DNA from: Actinobacteria bacterium UBA6100
GTDB lineage: Bacteria > Actinomycetota > Coriobacteriia > Anaerosomatales > Anaerosomataceae
Direction of reading: 5' to 3'
Length of the DNA stretch: 63,822 nucleotides
NCBI GenBank assembly: GCA_002423585.1
Contig: DIWS01000008.1
Location: 227-64,048 of the forward strand
The notes under the pieces are model-generated. The model searched no databases. It was not told where the DNA came from and saw nothing but the letters and a program-made list of their open reading frames with translations. Both the position numbers and the translations under genes were made by a program. How positions within the stretch are numbered: the first letter of the stretch is position 1; each line of letters starts with the position of its first letter. This document shows, piece after piece, positions 10,701-18,564 of the stretch.

Positions 10701-10915
10701 CTCATCGAGGTCGTACTCCGCGGTACCACCCAGCTTGCGGGCACCTCTTGTGCCCGCCACTCGGCCGCCCGATAACGGGGGCTACCGTCGACGCCTACTG
10801 GACCGTTACAGGCCGTTCGGGCCGAGGCTCGGGGGTGATATTCGGAACCGCCGCACCACGCGGGCTCTCACTGTCCCCGCTCGCTGCCGTGGTCGTGCGC
10901 GATCGTACTCTTCCC
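10669..10915 (-). promoter_or_regulatory. T-box riboswitch controlling ileS (specifier AUC, isoleucine)
   Basis: The T-box core TGGGTGGTACCGCGG is at 10718-10732. Upstream in the RNA are a perfect stem III (GCGGGCAC/GTGCCCGC, 10737-10757) and a specifier-loop-like GAATATCACC with the Ile codon ATC at 10837-10839. CTGGG (10729-10733) can pair with CCCAG (10685-10689) to form the antiterminator, which excludes the terminator stem at 10669-10700. Uncharged tRNA-Ile should therefore allow read-through into ileS. The 5' boundary near 10915 is approximate. This fills most of the 365-nt gap 10620-10984. Confidence 0.88.
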
Positions 10916-10984
10916 CGTCATAGCCTGCGTACGCGCGACCCGCGGGCCGCGTAGCTGCGATGGTAGCGTCAGTACCCTCCGGGG

Positions 10985-11791
10985 TCAACGCGATGACCGC
11001 CGGCCTCCTCGCCGCCCGGGGCGTGCGACCGACGCGATGGCGCCGAGCCTGGTACGCAGAGAACCGCGCGACTCGAGCGCCTCCCGGTATGCCTGCATCA
11101 CGCTCGTGCGCACCTGTTCCGTCCCGTCCTCGTCGTCTCCTTCGGCGGGACGCTGCAGCGAGTAGTCCCCCTCGGCGCGTACGTACCCGCGCGCGGCCTC
11201 CGAAGCATGGCGCACCGCCTCGTCACGGTCGAACAACTCCTGGATGACCCCCGCGCAGGCTTCGGCCTCCTGCTGGTCGAGCCCGGCCCCGAACCCGATC
11301 GCCGCCCGCCATGACTTGATCTCGATGCGGGGACGCCCCGGCCGGCGCGAGTCGGGCCCCAGCAACTCGGCGACTTCGATGATCTTGCGGCCGATGAGAT
11401 GCTCCCGCTTGAAGCGGCCTGCCGTTCGCAGCACGGTGATGTACTCAGGATCGATCGTGAGGGTCTCGACCCCGATGCGCGCGTACAGGGCGTTCCAGAT
11501 CGTGATGTACGCGAGCGTGCTCAGGTTGTGGGTCAGCGCGAGCGCCAGCACGAGGAACAGCACGCGCACCCAGAAGCCCGCGGGCACCTCGCCCCACCCG
11601 AGGTACCACACACCCAGGATGATCACCGCCGTGAACCACGGCACGCCGAAGAGGACAGCCGGGAGTGGGACAGCCGCGCTCCGCGGGCCAGGGGCTTCGA
11701 TCACGAGCCCGGGACCGGCGACCGTGACCTTCGCGCGCCCGATCGCCGCACCCGCTGTCGTGTCATTTCCCCGCGTGAGCGGCTCCCCCAT
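10985..11791 (-). CDS. Membrane protein of unknown function, two helices plus a cytoplasmic domain
   Basis: Not recognised as a named family. The 268-aa protein has an N-terminal soluble stretch, two membrane helices (about residues 45-68 and 75-100), then a domain with the pattern LTIDPEYITVLR ... IEIKSW ... LDQQEAEACAGVIQEL. This resembles the PH-like beta domain found after paired membrane helices in many bacterial proteins. The C-terminal 60 residues are charged and probably disordered. The ATG follows AAGGAG 7-8 nt upstream. It lies between the divIVA-DUF167 pair and the ileS T-box. A division or envelope role is only guilt by association. Confidence 0.75.
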   Translation of the reverse strand: MGEPLTRGNDTTAGAAIGRAKVTVAGPGLVIEAPGPRSAAVPLPAVLFGVPWFTAVIILGVWYLGWGEVPAGFWVRVLFLVLALALTHNLSTLAYITIWNALYARIGVETLTIDPEYITVLRTAGRFKREHLIGRKIIEVAELLGPDSRRPGRPRIEIKSWRAAIGFGAGLDQQEAEACAGVIQELFDRDEAVRHASEAARGYVRAEGDYSLQRPAEGDDEDGTEQVRTSVMQAYREALESRGSLRTRLGAIASVARPGRRGGRRSSR

Positions 11792-11805
11792 TCCTCCGCT
11801 CCTTC

Positions 11806-12081
11806 TCAGAACAGCCCGGCCGGTGGCTCGCCGAACACGCGACAGACGTCATCCGGGCCTACGCCCTCGATCTCGACCTGCTTGTGCCGTGCGGTCTCGC
11901 CCCGCACCACCCGCACACCGCTCTTCGGGACCTTGAGTGCCGTGGCCAGCACCGCACGGGCGGCGGCATTGGCCTTGCCATCCTCGGGGGGTGCGGTGAC
12001 CCTCACACACAGCTCACCCCCGCGCCAGCCCGCGACCTCGTCGCGACCCGACTTGGGGGTGACATGGATACCGATACGCAT
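11806..12081 (-). CDS. DUF167/YggU-family protein
   Basis: A 91-aa protein with the family features HVTPKSGRDEV near the N-terminus, LCVRVTAPPEDGKANAA in the middle and the following GVRVVRGETARHKQVEI. Function is unknown across the family, although the gene commonly lies beside yggT and divIVA as here. The start ATG at 12079-12081 is 13 nt after the divIVA stop and has no strong Shine-Dalgarno. The frame is open to 12366, but that stretch is antisense-like shadow within divIVA. Confidence 0.9.
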   Translation of the reverse strand: MRIGIHVTPKSGRDEVAGWRGGELCVRVTAPPEDGKANAAARAVLATALKVPKSGVRVVRGETARHKQVEIEGVGPDDVCRVFGEPPAGLF

Positions 12082-12094
12082 ACCGTTGCCGCGC

Positions 12095-12859
12095 CTAGTC
12101 GATCTCCTCGATGTCGACGTCATCGTCACGCTCGCCGAAACCGAACTCGGCGACGTCGAACTCGATCGTCGCATCCGGTGGCAGGTCGGGCGTGCCGAGG
12201 TCGCCGAGGTGGAGGCTGGCGACGACCGTGGGCGTCGCTGACTCCGGTGCCGGCGGCTCGAATGCCTCCGGTTCATCCATGGGCTCGAAGAGAGGCTCGG
12301 GCGTGGAGATCTCAAGTGGCGCAACGGGCGGGAACGCGGGCGCGGGCTCGAAGACGTCGGCATCAACCACTGTATCGTCTGCTGTACGACCGACCATCAG
12401 CTTGACGTCTTCAGGTAGCGGGAGCTCGGCGAGCCCGCGCAACTGGCGCTCAAGCAACGCCTTGAACGTCTGACGGTACTCCTCTTCGGCCTGCTTGATC
12501 CTGCCGAGATCGGCGGTCGCCTTCTGCTTGCTCGTGAGCGCGTTGTGGATGACCTCCTTGGCCTTCACCTCGGCGTCCTTGAGCACGACCTCCGCCTCGC
12601 GCTGGACCTTCTGCATCATCTCGTCCGCTGACTTCTGGGCCGAGAGCAGCGTGTTGTGCAGGGTCCGCTCCATATCCTGATAGTCGCGCACCCTGGCCTC
12701 GAGCACGTCATTGCGCTCGCTGAGGTCGATGTTCTCCTTGAACAGGCGCTCCAACTCGTCGGCCACAGAATCGAGAAAGGCGTCGACCTCGGCCTCGTTG
12801 TAGCCTCTGAGCGCGTGGTTGAACTCCTTGTGGTGGATATCCAGTGGGGTGAGCTTCAT
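12095..12859 (-). CDS. divIVA: DivIVA/Wag31-like polar and septal scaffold protein
   Basis: Self-assembling coiled-coil protein that marks negatively curved membrane at septa and poles. The N-terminal lipid-binding domain starts MKLTPLDIHHKEF and holds GYNEAEVDAFLD (about residues 19-30). A coiled coil runs to about residue 150. The C-terminal 100 residues are acidic and proline-rich. At 254 aa it is longer than B. subtilis DivIVA (164 aa) and similar to actinobacterial Wag31. The ATG has AAGGAGG about 8 nt upstream. It lies next to yggT, proC and sepF in the division neighbourhood. Confidence 0.96.
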   Translation of the reverse strand: MKLTPLDIHHKEFNHALRGYNEAEVDAFLDSVADELERLFKENIDLSERNDVLEARVRDYQDMERTLHNTLLSAQKSADEMMQKVQREAEVVLKDAEVKAKEVIHNALTSKQKATADLGRIKQAEEEYRQTFKALLERQLRGLAELPLPEDVKLMVGRTADDTVVDADVFEPAPAFPPVAPLEISTPEPLFEPMDEPEAFEPPAPESATPTVVASLHLGDLGTPDLPPDATIEFDVAEFGFGERDDDVDIEEID

Positions 12860-12894
12860 GGAACGGGTCCTCCTTGACCGCGAATACTACTGCG

Positions 12895-12900
12895 ATTCTA
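12895..12900 (-). promoter_or_regulatory. Putative -10 box for divIVA
   Basis: TAGAAT lies 36 nt upstream of the divIVA start, in the 47-nt gap after yggT. TTACTG upstream could serve as -35 but with only a 15-nt spacer. It would uncouple divIVA from the sepF-proC-yggT run. Confidence 0.3.
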
Positions 12901-12906
12901 ACCCAA

Positions 12907-13167
12907 CTACCTGGACAGTAACCTCGCGATGATCTGCTCGATCACCTGGAGGACGATGATTGCGACGAGCGGCGAGAAGTCGAGCATGCCGGTACGGGGC
13001 ATGATGCGCCGGAACAACCCGATCCACGGCTCGACGATCGTTCCCAGGGTACGGTAGACATCGAAGAGCAGCCCGCCGGACGGGCGGAACCACGACAGGA
13101 TCACAAATGCCACTATCAGCAGCTCGTAGAACCGCATGAGCTGCAGGACGATCGCCAGTAGACTCAC
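12907..13167 (-). CDS. yggT: YggT/YlmG-family membrane protein
   Basis: An 86-aa protein with two membrane helices (about residues 5-25 and 62-84). The intervening stretch VEPWIGLFRRIMPRTGMLDFSP contains the family signature P-hydrophobic-RRIMP-G. Members sit beside sepF and divIVA and are linked to division or osmotic tolerance, but the biochemical role is unknown. The GTG start overlaps the proC stop by 4 nt. Confidence 0.93.
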   Translation of the reverse strand: MSLLAIVLQLMRFYELLIVAFVILSWFRPSGGLLFDVYRTLGTIVEPWIGLFRRIMPRTGMLDFSPLVAIIVLQVIEQIIARLLSR

Positions 13168-13985
13168 GAGCCCAACTCCTTCGCACGGCGGACAGCGGCC
13201 TCGACCGCATCGGCGATGATACGCCGCATGCCACCCTCGTCGAGTACCTGCAGTGCAGCGACCGTCGTGCCACCGGGGCTTGACACACCGGCGACAAGCT
13301 CGGCAGGTGACATCCCCGAAGTCTCCAGCAGAGCCGCCGTCCCCCTGAACGTCTGTACGGCAAGATGCTCGGCCGTCGCCCGATCGAGTCCCTGGGCGAC
13401 ACCCGCATCGGCGAGCGCATCCACGAACAGCGCGACGTATGCGGGCCCCGAGCCCGAGATCGCGGTGGCCGCATCCTGCAAAGGCTCGGCGAGCACAGTG
13501 CTCTCGCCCACCGCCTCGAACAGCGCCAGCACACGCTCGACGTGCGCCGGGATCGCTGAACGTCCGCCACTCACCACGGCCATACCCTCGCCGACCATCG
13601 CGGGCGTGTTGGGCATCACGCGGACCACGGGGATACCGGGGCCGAGTAGCGCCTCCAACCGGGCGGTCGTGATGCCTGCCGCGATGGAGACGACGAGCGT
13701 CTCGGGCGTGATGTCATCCGCGTAGTGAGCCACAACGGCGTCGATGACCTGCGGCTTCACCGCGAAGAGCACCGTCTCGGCGGCGATCACGACCTCGTGA
13801 CCGTCGGCCGCGACGTGCATACCGTGGCGCTCGAAAACAGCACGGCGAGCCTCCGCGGGCTCCACGACCGCGATAGACGCCGGCTCGAGCATGCCCGAGG
13901 ACACGAGGCCCGCGGCGATGGCCTCACCCATCCGTCCGCCACCGATGATCGCGAGACTGTACCGGGACACCACCGCGCGGATCAC
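13164..13985 (-). CDS. proC: Pyrroline-5-carboxylate reductase
   Basis: Last step of proline synthesis, NAD(P)H-dependent. The Rossmann motif IIGGGRMGEA is at residues 13-22. The conserved late block GSGPAYV and the C-terminal signature SPGGTT followed by L...G are present. The 273-aa length is normal. The GTG start overlaps the sepF stop by 4 nt and the gene end overlaps yggT by 4 nt, so it is translated within the division operon. proC also occurs in this position in some other bacteria. Confidence 0.96.
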   Translation of the reverse strand: MIRAVVSRYSLAIIGGGRMGEAIAAGLVSSGMLEPASIAVVEPAEARRAVFERHGMHVAADGHEVVIAAETVLFAVKPQVIDAVVAHYADDITPETLVVSIAAGITTARLEALLGPGIPVVRVMPNTPAMVGEGMAVVSGGRSAIPAHVERVLALFEAVGESTVLAEPLQDAATAISGSGPAYVALFVDALADAGVAQGLDRATAEHLAVQTFRGTAALLETSGMSPAELVAGVSSPGGTTVAALQVLDEGGMRRIIADAVEAAVRRAKELGS

Positions 13986-14500
13986 CGGTCCAGGCCGAAG
14001 AGACCTCTGTCGCGCATCACGGCGCGCTGTGCGTCGCTCACATCGACGTTGGCCGGCGTGAGCATGAACACTTTGTCGGACACCTTCTGCAGGCCGCCAT
14101 TGAGGCCGTATGTGACACCGGATGCGAAGTCGAGCAGCCGCTTCGCCAGGTCCTGATCGGTCATCGTGAGGTTCATGATGACCGGCACACCCTGCTTGAA
14201 CTTGTCCGCGATCGCCTGCGCCTCGGAGAACGTCCGCGGCTCGACGATCTGCATCTTCACCTGCGGCACCTGCTGCACGCCCGGCCCGGGCACGACGGTG
14301 CCCTGGCGAGCCGCCTCACGTGCACGGTCCAGATCGGGCTCGCGGTTCACGCGACGGATCGACTGTGGCGCCTCATCGTACGGACTGCGTGGGATGTCGC
14401 GACTCTCGATGCCGTCATCGGCGTCGTCGTACTCGTCGTATTCATCGTATTCGTCATCTCCGAGGCCGAGTCTCGCTTTGATGTCATGCCACACGCCCAC
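13982..14500 (-). CDS. sepF: SepF: FtsZ membrane anchor
   Basis: Membrane tether and bundling factor for FtsZ, replacing FtsA in Actinobacteria. The N-terminal amphipathic helix (MGVWHDIKARLGL) should bind membrane. A linker of about 70 residues, rich in D, E and Y with repeated DEY triplets, leads to the core domain (about 82-165) with VPVIMNLTM and LLDFASGVTYGLNG. The 172-aa length is normal. The GTG start has GAGGAG upstream. No ftsA is present anywhere in the dcw cluster, consistent with this role. Confidence 0.96.
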   Translation of the reverse strand: MGVWHDIKARLGLGDDEYDEYDEYDDADDGIESRDIPRSPYDEAPQSIRRVNREPDLDRAREAARQGTVVPGPGVQQVPQVKMQIVEPRTFSEAQAIADKFKQGVPVIMNLTMTDQDLAKRLLDFASGVTYGLNGGLQKVSDKVFMLTPANVDVSDAQRAVMRDRGLFGLDR

Positions 14501-14533
14501 TGTATGCTCCTCGCCTCGCCTGGTGAGATACGC

Positions 14534-15211
14534 CTACCTGCCGAAGATCGCACGACCGATGCGAACGATGGTAGCACCCTCTTCGATGGCCACGGCGAAG
14601 TCGTTCGTCATGCCCATGGAGAGCTCAGTCAACTCCACCCCATTGAACCGCATCGCGGAGAGGGATTCAAACAGGTCGCGCAGGTCGCGGAAGACCCACC
14701 GGACCGATTCCGGCCGAGCGTATGGCGCGATCGTCATCAGCCCGCGCACGGCCACGCCCGGCATATCGAGGGACGCCCGGATCATCTCCTCGATCTCGAC
14801 GCGGTCCACGCCATGCTTGGATCCCTCGTGTGACACATTCACCTGCAGCAGGACCGGCTGCACCACTCCGAGCGTCTCGGCCACGCGGTCGATGCGCTCG
14901 AGCAGCTTCAGCGAGTCGACCGAATGGATCAGACACGCCTTGCCGACCACGTGCTGCACCTTGTTCGACTGGAGCGTCCCGATGAAGTGCCAACATGCCT
15001 CGGGGAACAGCCCGTGCTTGGCGACGAACTCCTGCACCCTGTTCTCGCCGAAGTCGGTGACCCCTGCTGCGATGGCCGCGCGAACCTCGGACGGACCGAC
15101 GGTCTTGGCCACAGCGACGATCGTGACCTCATCGGCGTTGCGACCGGCAGCATCCGCTGCGTCACGGACACGACACCTGACCGCCTCGTATCGCTCGGCT
15201 ACCTGGCTCAC
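14534..15211 (-). CDS. yggS: YggS/PLPBP-family pyridoxal-phosphate homeostasis protein
   Basis: PLP-binding TIM-barrel protein that buffers vitamin B6 and affects amino-acid metabolism without known catalysis. The PLP lysine is K36 in VAVAKTV. FGENRVQEF, WHFIGTLQSNK and GLMTIAP are also typical, and the C-terminal LSMGM phosphate-binding segment is present. The 225-aa length is normal. The GTG start is 6 nt after the phoU stop, with AGAGG upstream. In Gram-positive bacteria this gene normally follows pgeF directly; here the pst operon lies between them. Confidence 0.95.
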   Translation of the reverse strand: MSQVAERYEAVRCRVRDAADAAGRNADEVTIVAVAKTVGPSEVRAAIAAGVTDFGENRVQEFVAKHGLFPEACWHFIGTLQSNKVQHVVGKACLIHSVDSLKLLERIDRVAETLGVVQPVLLQVNVSHEGSKHGVDRVEIEEMIRASLDMPGVAVRGLMTIAPYARPESVRWVFRDLRDLFESLSAMRFNGVELTELSMGMTNDFAVAIEEGATIVRIGRAIFGR

Positions 15212-15217
15212 CCTCTG

Positions 15218-15889
15218 TTACGGCTCCTGCCCCTCATTGGTCTCATCGAAGGCCTCGAACGCGCCCGTGACCATGTAGACGAGTCGCTCACCGATGTCCA
15301 CAGCGTGGTCGGCGATGCGCTCGAGATAACGCGATGCGAGCACCATGCTACTGGCCCACTCGATGTCGTCCTCGTCCTGAAGACGGCTGAGCTCGCGGAA
15401 GAACTGCTTGAAGAGATGGTCGATCGGCTCGTCCATCTCCTTGAGCTTGTAGGCGAGCTCGAGATCGTTGGTCTCGAACGCGTCGAGCATGGCCTCGAGC
15501 ACGCGATGGACGAGGTTGCCCTGTGCACGGATGAGATCGTAAAGAGTACGGGGTCCCCGCCGCGCGGCGGTGCGCCGAGCCGCTTTCGCGATGTTCACGC
15601 CGAGGTCGCCCATGCGCTCCATGTGCATGCTGATGTGAGCGAGCGAGTAGAGCAGGCGCAGGTCGCGCGCCACCGGGAACTGCGTCGCGATGATCTCGAG
15701 CGCGCGCTCCTCGAGCGCGAGGCAGCGTGAGTCGATCGCGTCGTCACTCGCGATCACGCGCTCGGCGAGATCGACGTCCCCCTCGACGAGGGACGTGACC
15801 GCATCTCGTGTCATCTCGATGACGAGCCGGCCGGTCTCGACGACGTCGGCCTTGGTGGCCTTCAGTTCGTTGCGGTAGCCCTCGCGCAT
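15218..15889 (-). CDS. phoU: PhoU: phosphate transport and signalling regulator
   Basis: Cytoplasmic negative regulator linking the PstSCAB transporter to the phosphate two-component system. The 223-aa protein is two repeats of a three-helix bundle, with the metal-cluster signature ERMGDLGVNIA (about 91-101) in the first and ERIADHAVDIG in the second. It lies 95 nt downstream of pstB, and a perfect TATAAT at 15935-15940 suggests extra expression independent of pst. yggS follows after 6 nt, so phosphate control could extend into the division genes. Confidence 0.96.
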   Translation of the reverse strand: MREGYRNELKATKADVVETGRLVIEMTRDAVTSLVEGDVDLAERVIASDDAIDSRCLALEERALEIIATQFPVARDLRLLYSLAHISMHMERMGDLGVNIAKAARRTAARRGPRTLYDLIRAQGNLVHRVLEAMLDAFETNDLELAYKLKEMDEPIDHLFKQFFRELSRLQDEDDIEWASSMVLASRYLERIADHAVDIGERLVYMVTGAFEAFDETNEGQEP

Positions 15890-15934
15890 GGTCTTCGATC
15901 CCCTCAGTCAGCGGTCGGTGCGGTGGCGCGCATC

Positions 15935-15940
15935 ATTATA
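15935..15940 (-). promoter_or_regulatory. Putative -10 box (TATAAT) upstream of phoU
   Basis: A perfect TATAAT on the minus strand, 45 nt upstream of the phoU ATG, in the 95-nt pstB-phoU gap. No good -35 is found at 16-18 nt. It could drive phoU-yggS-sepF-proC-yggT separately from pstSCAB. Confidence 0.45.
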
Positions 15941-15984
15941 GGCGGGTGATGCCCGAACAGTGTTTCACCACGGTTACACTCTCC

Positions 15985-16800
15985 CTACCCGAAACGACCG
16001 GTGATGTAGTCCTCAGTGCGGCGATCGTGCGGGCTCGTGAAGATGTCCGTCGTCCGCCCGAACTCGATCAACTCCGCGGCCTCGCCCTGCCGCTCCTGAA
16101 GGAAGAACGCCGTCTCCTGGCTCACGCGGGCCGCCTGCTGCATGTTATGGGTGACGATGATGATCGTCACGGTGTTCTTAAGCTCGTCCATCAGGTCCTC
16201 GACCTTCTGGACGCTCGTGGGGTCGATCGCCGAGCAGGGCTCGTCCATCAGCAGCACATCCGGCTGCACCGCGAGCACACGCGCGATACACAGACGCTGC
16301 TGCTGTCCGCCCGAGAGTGTGAGCCCGCCGCGGTCCATGATGTCTTTGACCTCTTTCCAGAGGTTCGCACGCATCAGCGCCTGCTCCACCACCGCGTCGA
16401 GTTCATCTTTCTTCTTCATCCCGTGCAGGCGCGGCCCGAACGCCACGTTGTCGTAGATCGACATCGGGAACGGGTTCGGCTGCTGGAAGATCATCCCCAC
16501 GCGGCGACGCAGATCCACGGGGTCGACACCCGAGCTGTAGATGTCCTGCCCGTCGAGCGTGATGGTGCCGTCGACACGCGTGCCGGGGATGAGGTCGTTC
16601 ATCCGGTTCAGGCATCGCAGGAACGTCGACTTCCCGCATCCGGACGGTCCGATGAAGGCCGTGACCGAGTTCTCACGGATGTCGATGTTCATGCCGGTGA
16701 GCGCATGGAAGTCACCGTAGTAGAAGTCGAGGTCCCGTACGGTGAACTTAGCCGAGCCATCCGGGGCGTCCGGCTTCAGCGCACCACTGAGCGGTGTCAT
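15985..16800 (-). CDS. pstB: Phosphate ABC transporter ATP-binding protein
   Basis: ATPase of the high-affinity phosphate importer. Walker A GPSGCGKST (51-59), Q loop FQQPNPFP, signature LSGGQ (162-166) and Walker B LLMDEP (183-188) are present. The FQQPNPFPMSI stretch is typical of PstB. The ATG at 16798-16800 gives 271 aa and overlaps the pstA stop by 4 nt. The same frame is open farther upstream inside pstA, but that is shadow. Works with PstA and PstC in the membrane and PstS outside. Confidence 0.97.
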   Translation of the reverse strand: MTPLSGALKPDAPDGSAKFTVRDLDFYYGDFHALTGMNIDIRENSVTAFIGPSGCGKSTFLRCLNRMNDLIPGTRVDGTITLDGQDIYSSGVDPVDLRRRVGMIFQQPNPFPMSIYDNVAFGPRLHGMKKKDELDAVVEQALMRANLWKEVKDIMDRGGLTLSGGQQQRLCIARVLAVQPDVLLMDEPCSAIDPTSVQKVEDLMDELKNTVTIIIVTHNMQQAARVSQETAFFLQERQGEAAELIEFGRTTDIFTSPHDRRTEDYITGRFG

Positions 16801-17630
16801 GATTCCTTGACCTTCCTGTTCCGGGCAGTGAGCCACCGGGCGGACAAGTTGAACATGAGGATCATGACCATGAGCAGCAGCGCGGTACCGTATGCCGCGT
16901 CCATGTTGATCCCCTCCATCGCGAGCACGTACAGGTGCACGGTCATCGAGCGGCCGGGGTCGAGCGGCGAGATCGGCGTGTAGATCGCCTCGCCCATCGT
17001 GAAGATGACGACGGCCGTCTCGCCCACCGCGCGCCCCATCGCCAGGATCAGGCCGGTCAGGATCCGCGGAGCGGCGGCCGGCAGCACGATCCTGCTCACC
17101 GTCTGCCACTTGCTGGCGCCAAGGCCGTAGCTGCCCCAGCGGATGAAGCGCGGGACGGCGCGGATCGCCTCTTCCGTGGCACGCATCACGATCGGCAGCA
17201 TAAGGAAGGATAGCGCCAGCGCGCCGGAGAGGACCGAGAAGCCGAGCCCCATCGCCTCGTAGAAGAACGCGAAGCCGAAGAGGCCGAGAACGATCGACGG
17301 GACGCTCGCGAGCGTATCGGCCGCGAACCTGATCGCGTTAACGAGCCTGCCCTGCACCGCATACTCGGCCAGGTAGACCGCAGCCAGCACGGCGATCGGC
17401 GTCACGATCAGCATCGCGAGACCGGTCACGTAGATCGTCGCGACGATCGTCGGCCCGATGCCGCCCTCGGCGTTCACGCCGTGCGGCTTCGTGAAGATGA
17501 ACTCGGGGGTGATCTGGCCGATACCCCGCACGAAGACGTACACGATCACGGCGCCGAGCACGGCGACGGTCGTGATGCCACACAGCCACAGCGCACCCAC
17601 CGCGATCCGGTTCGCCAGACGCTTGCTCAT
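16797..17630 (-). CDS. pstA: Phosphate ABC transporter permease PstA
   Basis: Membrane subunit of the phosphate importer. A 277-aa protein with six predicted helices and the cytoplasmic coupling loop (EAA-like) ASKWQTVSRIVLPAAAPRILTG near residues 172-193. GRAVGETAVVIF follows, as is typical of PstA. The ATG start lies 4 nt after the pstC stop. The 3' end overlaps pstB by 4 nt. Confidence 0.97.
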   Translation of the reverse strand: MSKRLANRIAVGALWLCGITTVAVLGAVIVYVFVRGIGQITPEFIFTKPHGVNAEGGIGPTIVATIYVTGLAMLIVTPIAVLAAVYLAEYAVQGRLVNAIRFAADTLASVPSIVLGLFGFAFFYEAMGLGFSVLSGALALSFLMLPIVMRATEEAIRAVPRFIRWGSYGLGASKWQTVSRIVLPAAAPRILTGLILAMGRAVGETAVVIFTMGEAIYTPISPLDPGRSMTVHLYVLAMEGINMDAAYGTALLLMVMILMFNLSARWLTARNRKVKES

Positions 17631-17634
17631 GGCC

Positions 17635-18564
17635 TCACGCCTTCCTGTCGTTCAGCCTCGACAGGGCGCGCACGAGCGCGACAAGACCCATCGAGATGAG
17701 GAACAGGATGATCGCAAGCCCGAACAGCGCGGTCTTATGCGTGCCCGAGGCGTAGCTCATGTCGATGACGATCTGGCTCGTGACGGTGGCGATAGGCGCG
17801 CCGAATCCCTTGAAGAACTGCGGCGCGTTGCCCGCCACCATGACGACCGCCATGGTCTCGCCCACGGCGCGCCCCATGCCGAGGATGATGGCGTCGATGA
17901 TCCCGATCTTCGCCGCGGGGAGCAGCACCTTGTAGATCGTCTGCCAGGTGGTGGCGCCCATCGCGTAGCTTGCCTCGCGGATGCCCGGCGGGACCGAGCC
18001 GAGCGCATCCTCGGTGAGAGTGGCGATCGTCGGGACGATCATGACCGCGAGGATCACGGAGGCGGTGAGCGGGCCGAAACCCATACCGCCCGTCATCTCG
18101 GCGACGATGGGCCGCAGGATCACCAGGCCGAAGAAGCCGTACACCACCGAGGGAACACCCGCGAGCATCTCCACCGCCGGCCGCACGATCCGGCGCATCT
18201 TCGACGAGGAGATCTCCGAGAGGAACACCGCCGTGCCGATGGCGAGCGGTGCGCCGAGCAGCAGCGCCCCGATGGTGATGACCAGCGTACCGTTCACCAG
18301 CGGCAGGATGCCGTATTCGCCCCGGGTGGAGGACCATTCGGTGCCCCCGAGGAACGCCCCCAGCCCAGGGTCCCGGACGACCGACCAACCCCGTGATGCG
18401 GTGAAGATGAAGATCAGGGAGACTGCGGCGACGGCGACCACCGCACAGACCAGGAAGAGATTCTTGAGCAACGCCTCCCGGAGGTAGGTGGCGCGCGACA
18501 TCATCTTGAGCGTACCGCCGTTGCGAACCGCGGGCTGCTCGAGCATGCGGTTCGACTCAGTCAC
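17635..18564 (-). CDS. pstC: Phosphate ABC transporter permease PstC
   Basis: Second membrane subunit of the phosphate importer, 309 aa with about six helices. The coupling-loop signature ATTWQTIYKVLLPAAKIGI and the following GRAVGETMAVVMVAGN mark it as PstC. The GTG at 18562-18564 is preferred because GAAGGAGG lies 6-7 nt upstream. It overlaps the pstS stop by 8 nt. The open frame upstream to 18606 is inside pstS. Confidence 0.96.
   Translation of the reverse strand: MTESNRMLEQPAVRNGGTLKMMSRATYLREALLKNLFLVCAVVAVAAVSLIFIFTASRGWSVVRDPGLGAFLGGTEWSSTRGEYGILPLVNGTLVITIGALLLGAPLAIGTAVFLSEISSSKMRRIVRPAVEMLAGVPSVVYGFFGLVILRPIVAEMTGGMGFGPLTASVILAVMIVPTIATLTEDALGSVPPGIREASYAMGATTWQTIYKVLLPAAKIGIIDAIILGMGRAVGETMAVVMVAGNAPQFFKGFGAPIATVTSQIVIDMSYASGTHKTALFGLAIILFLISMGLVALVRALSRLNDRKA

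Noticed and set aside
11806..12366. 186-aa version of the DUF167 protein
   Set aside because: The extra N-terminal 95 residues are serine/arginine shadow of divIVA. The family starts at 12081.
15985..17109. 374-aa version of PstB
   Set aside because: The upstream part is arginine/aspartate-rich shadow of pstA. The true start is the ATG at 16800 with a 4-nt overlap.
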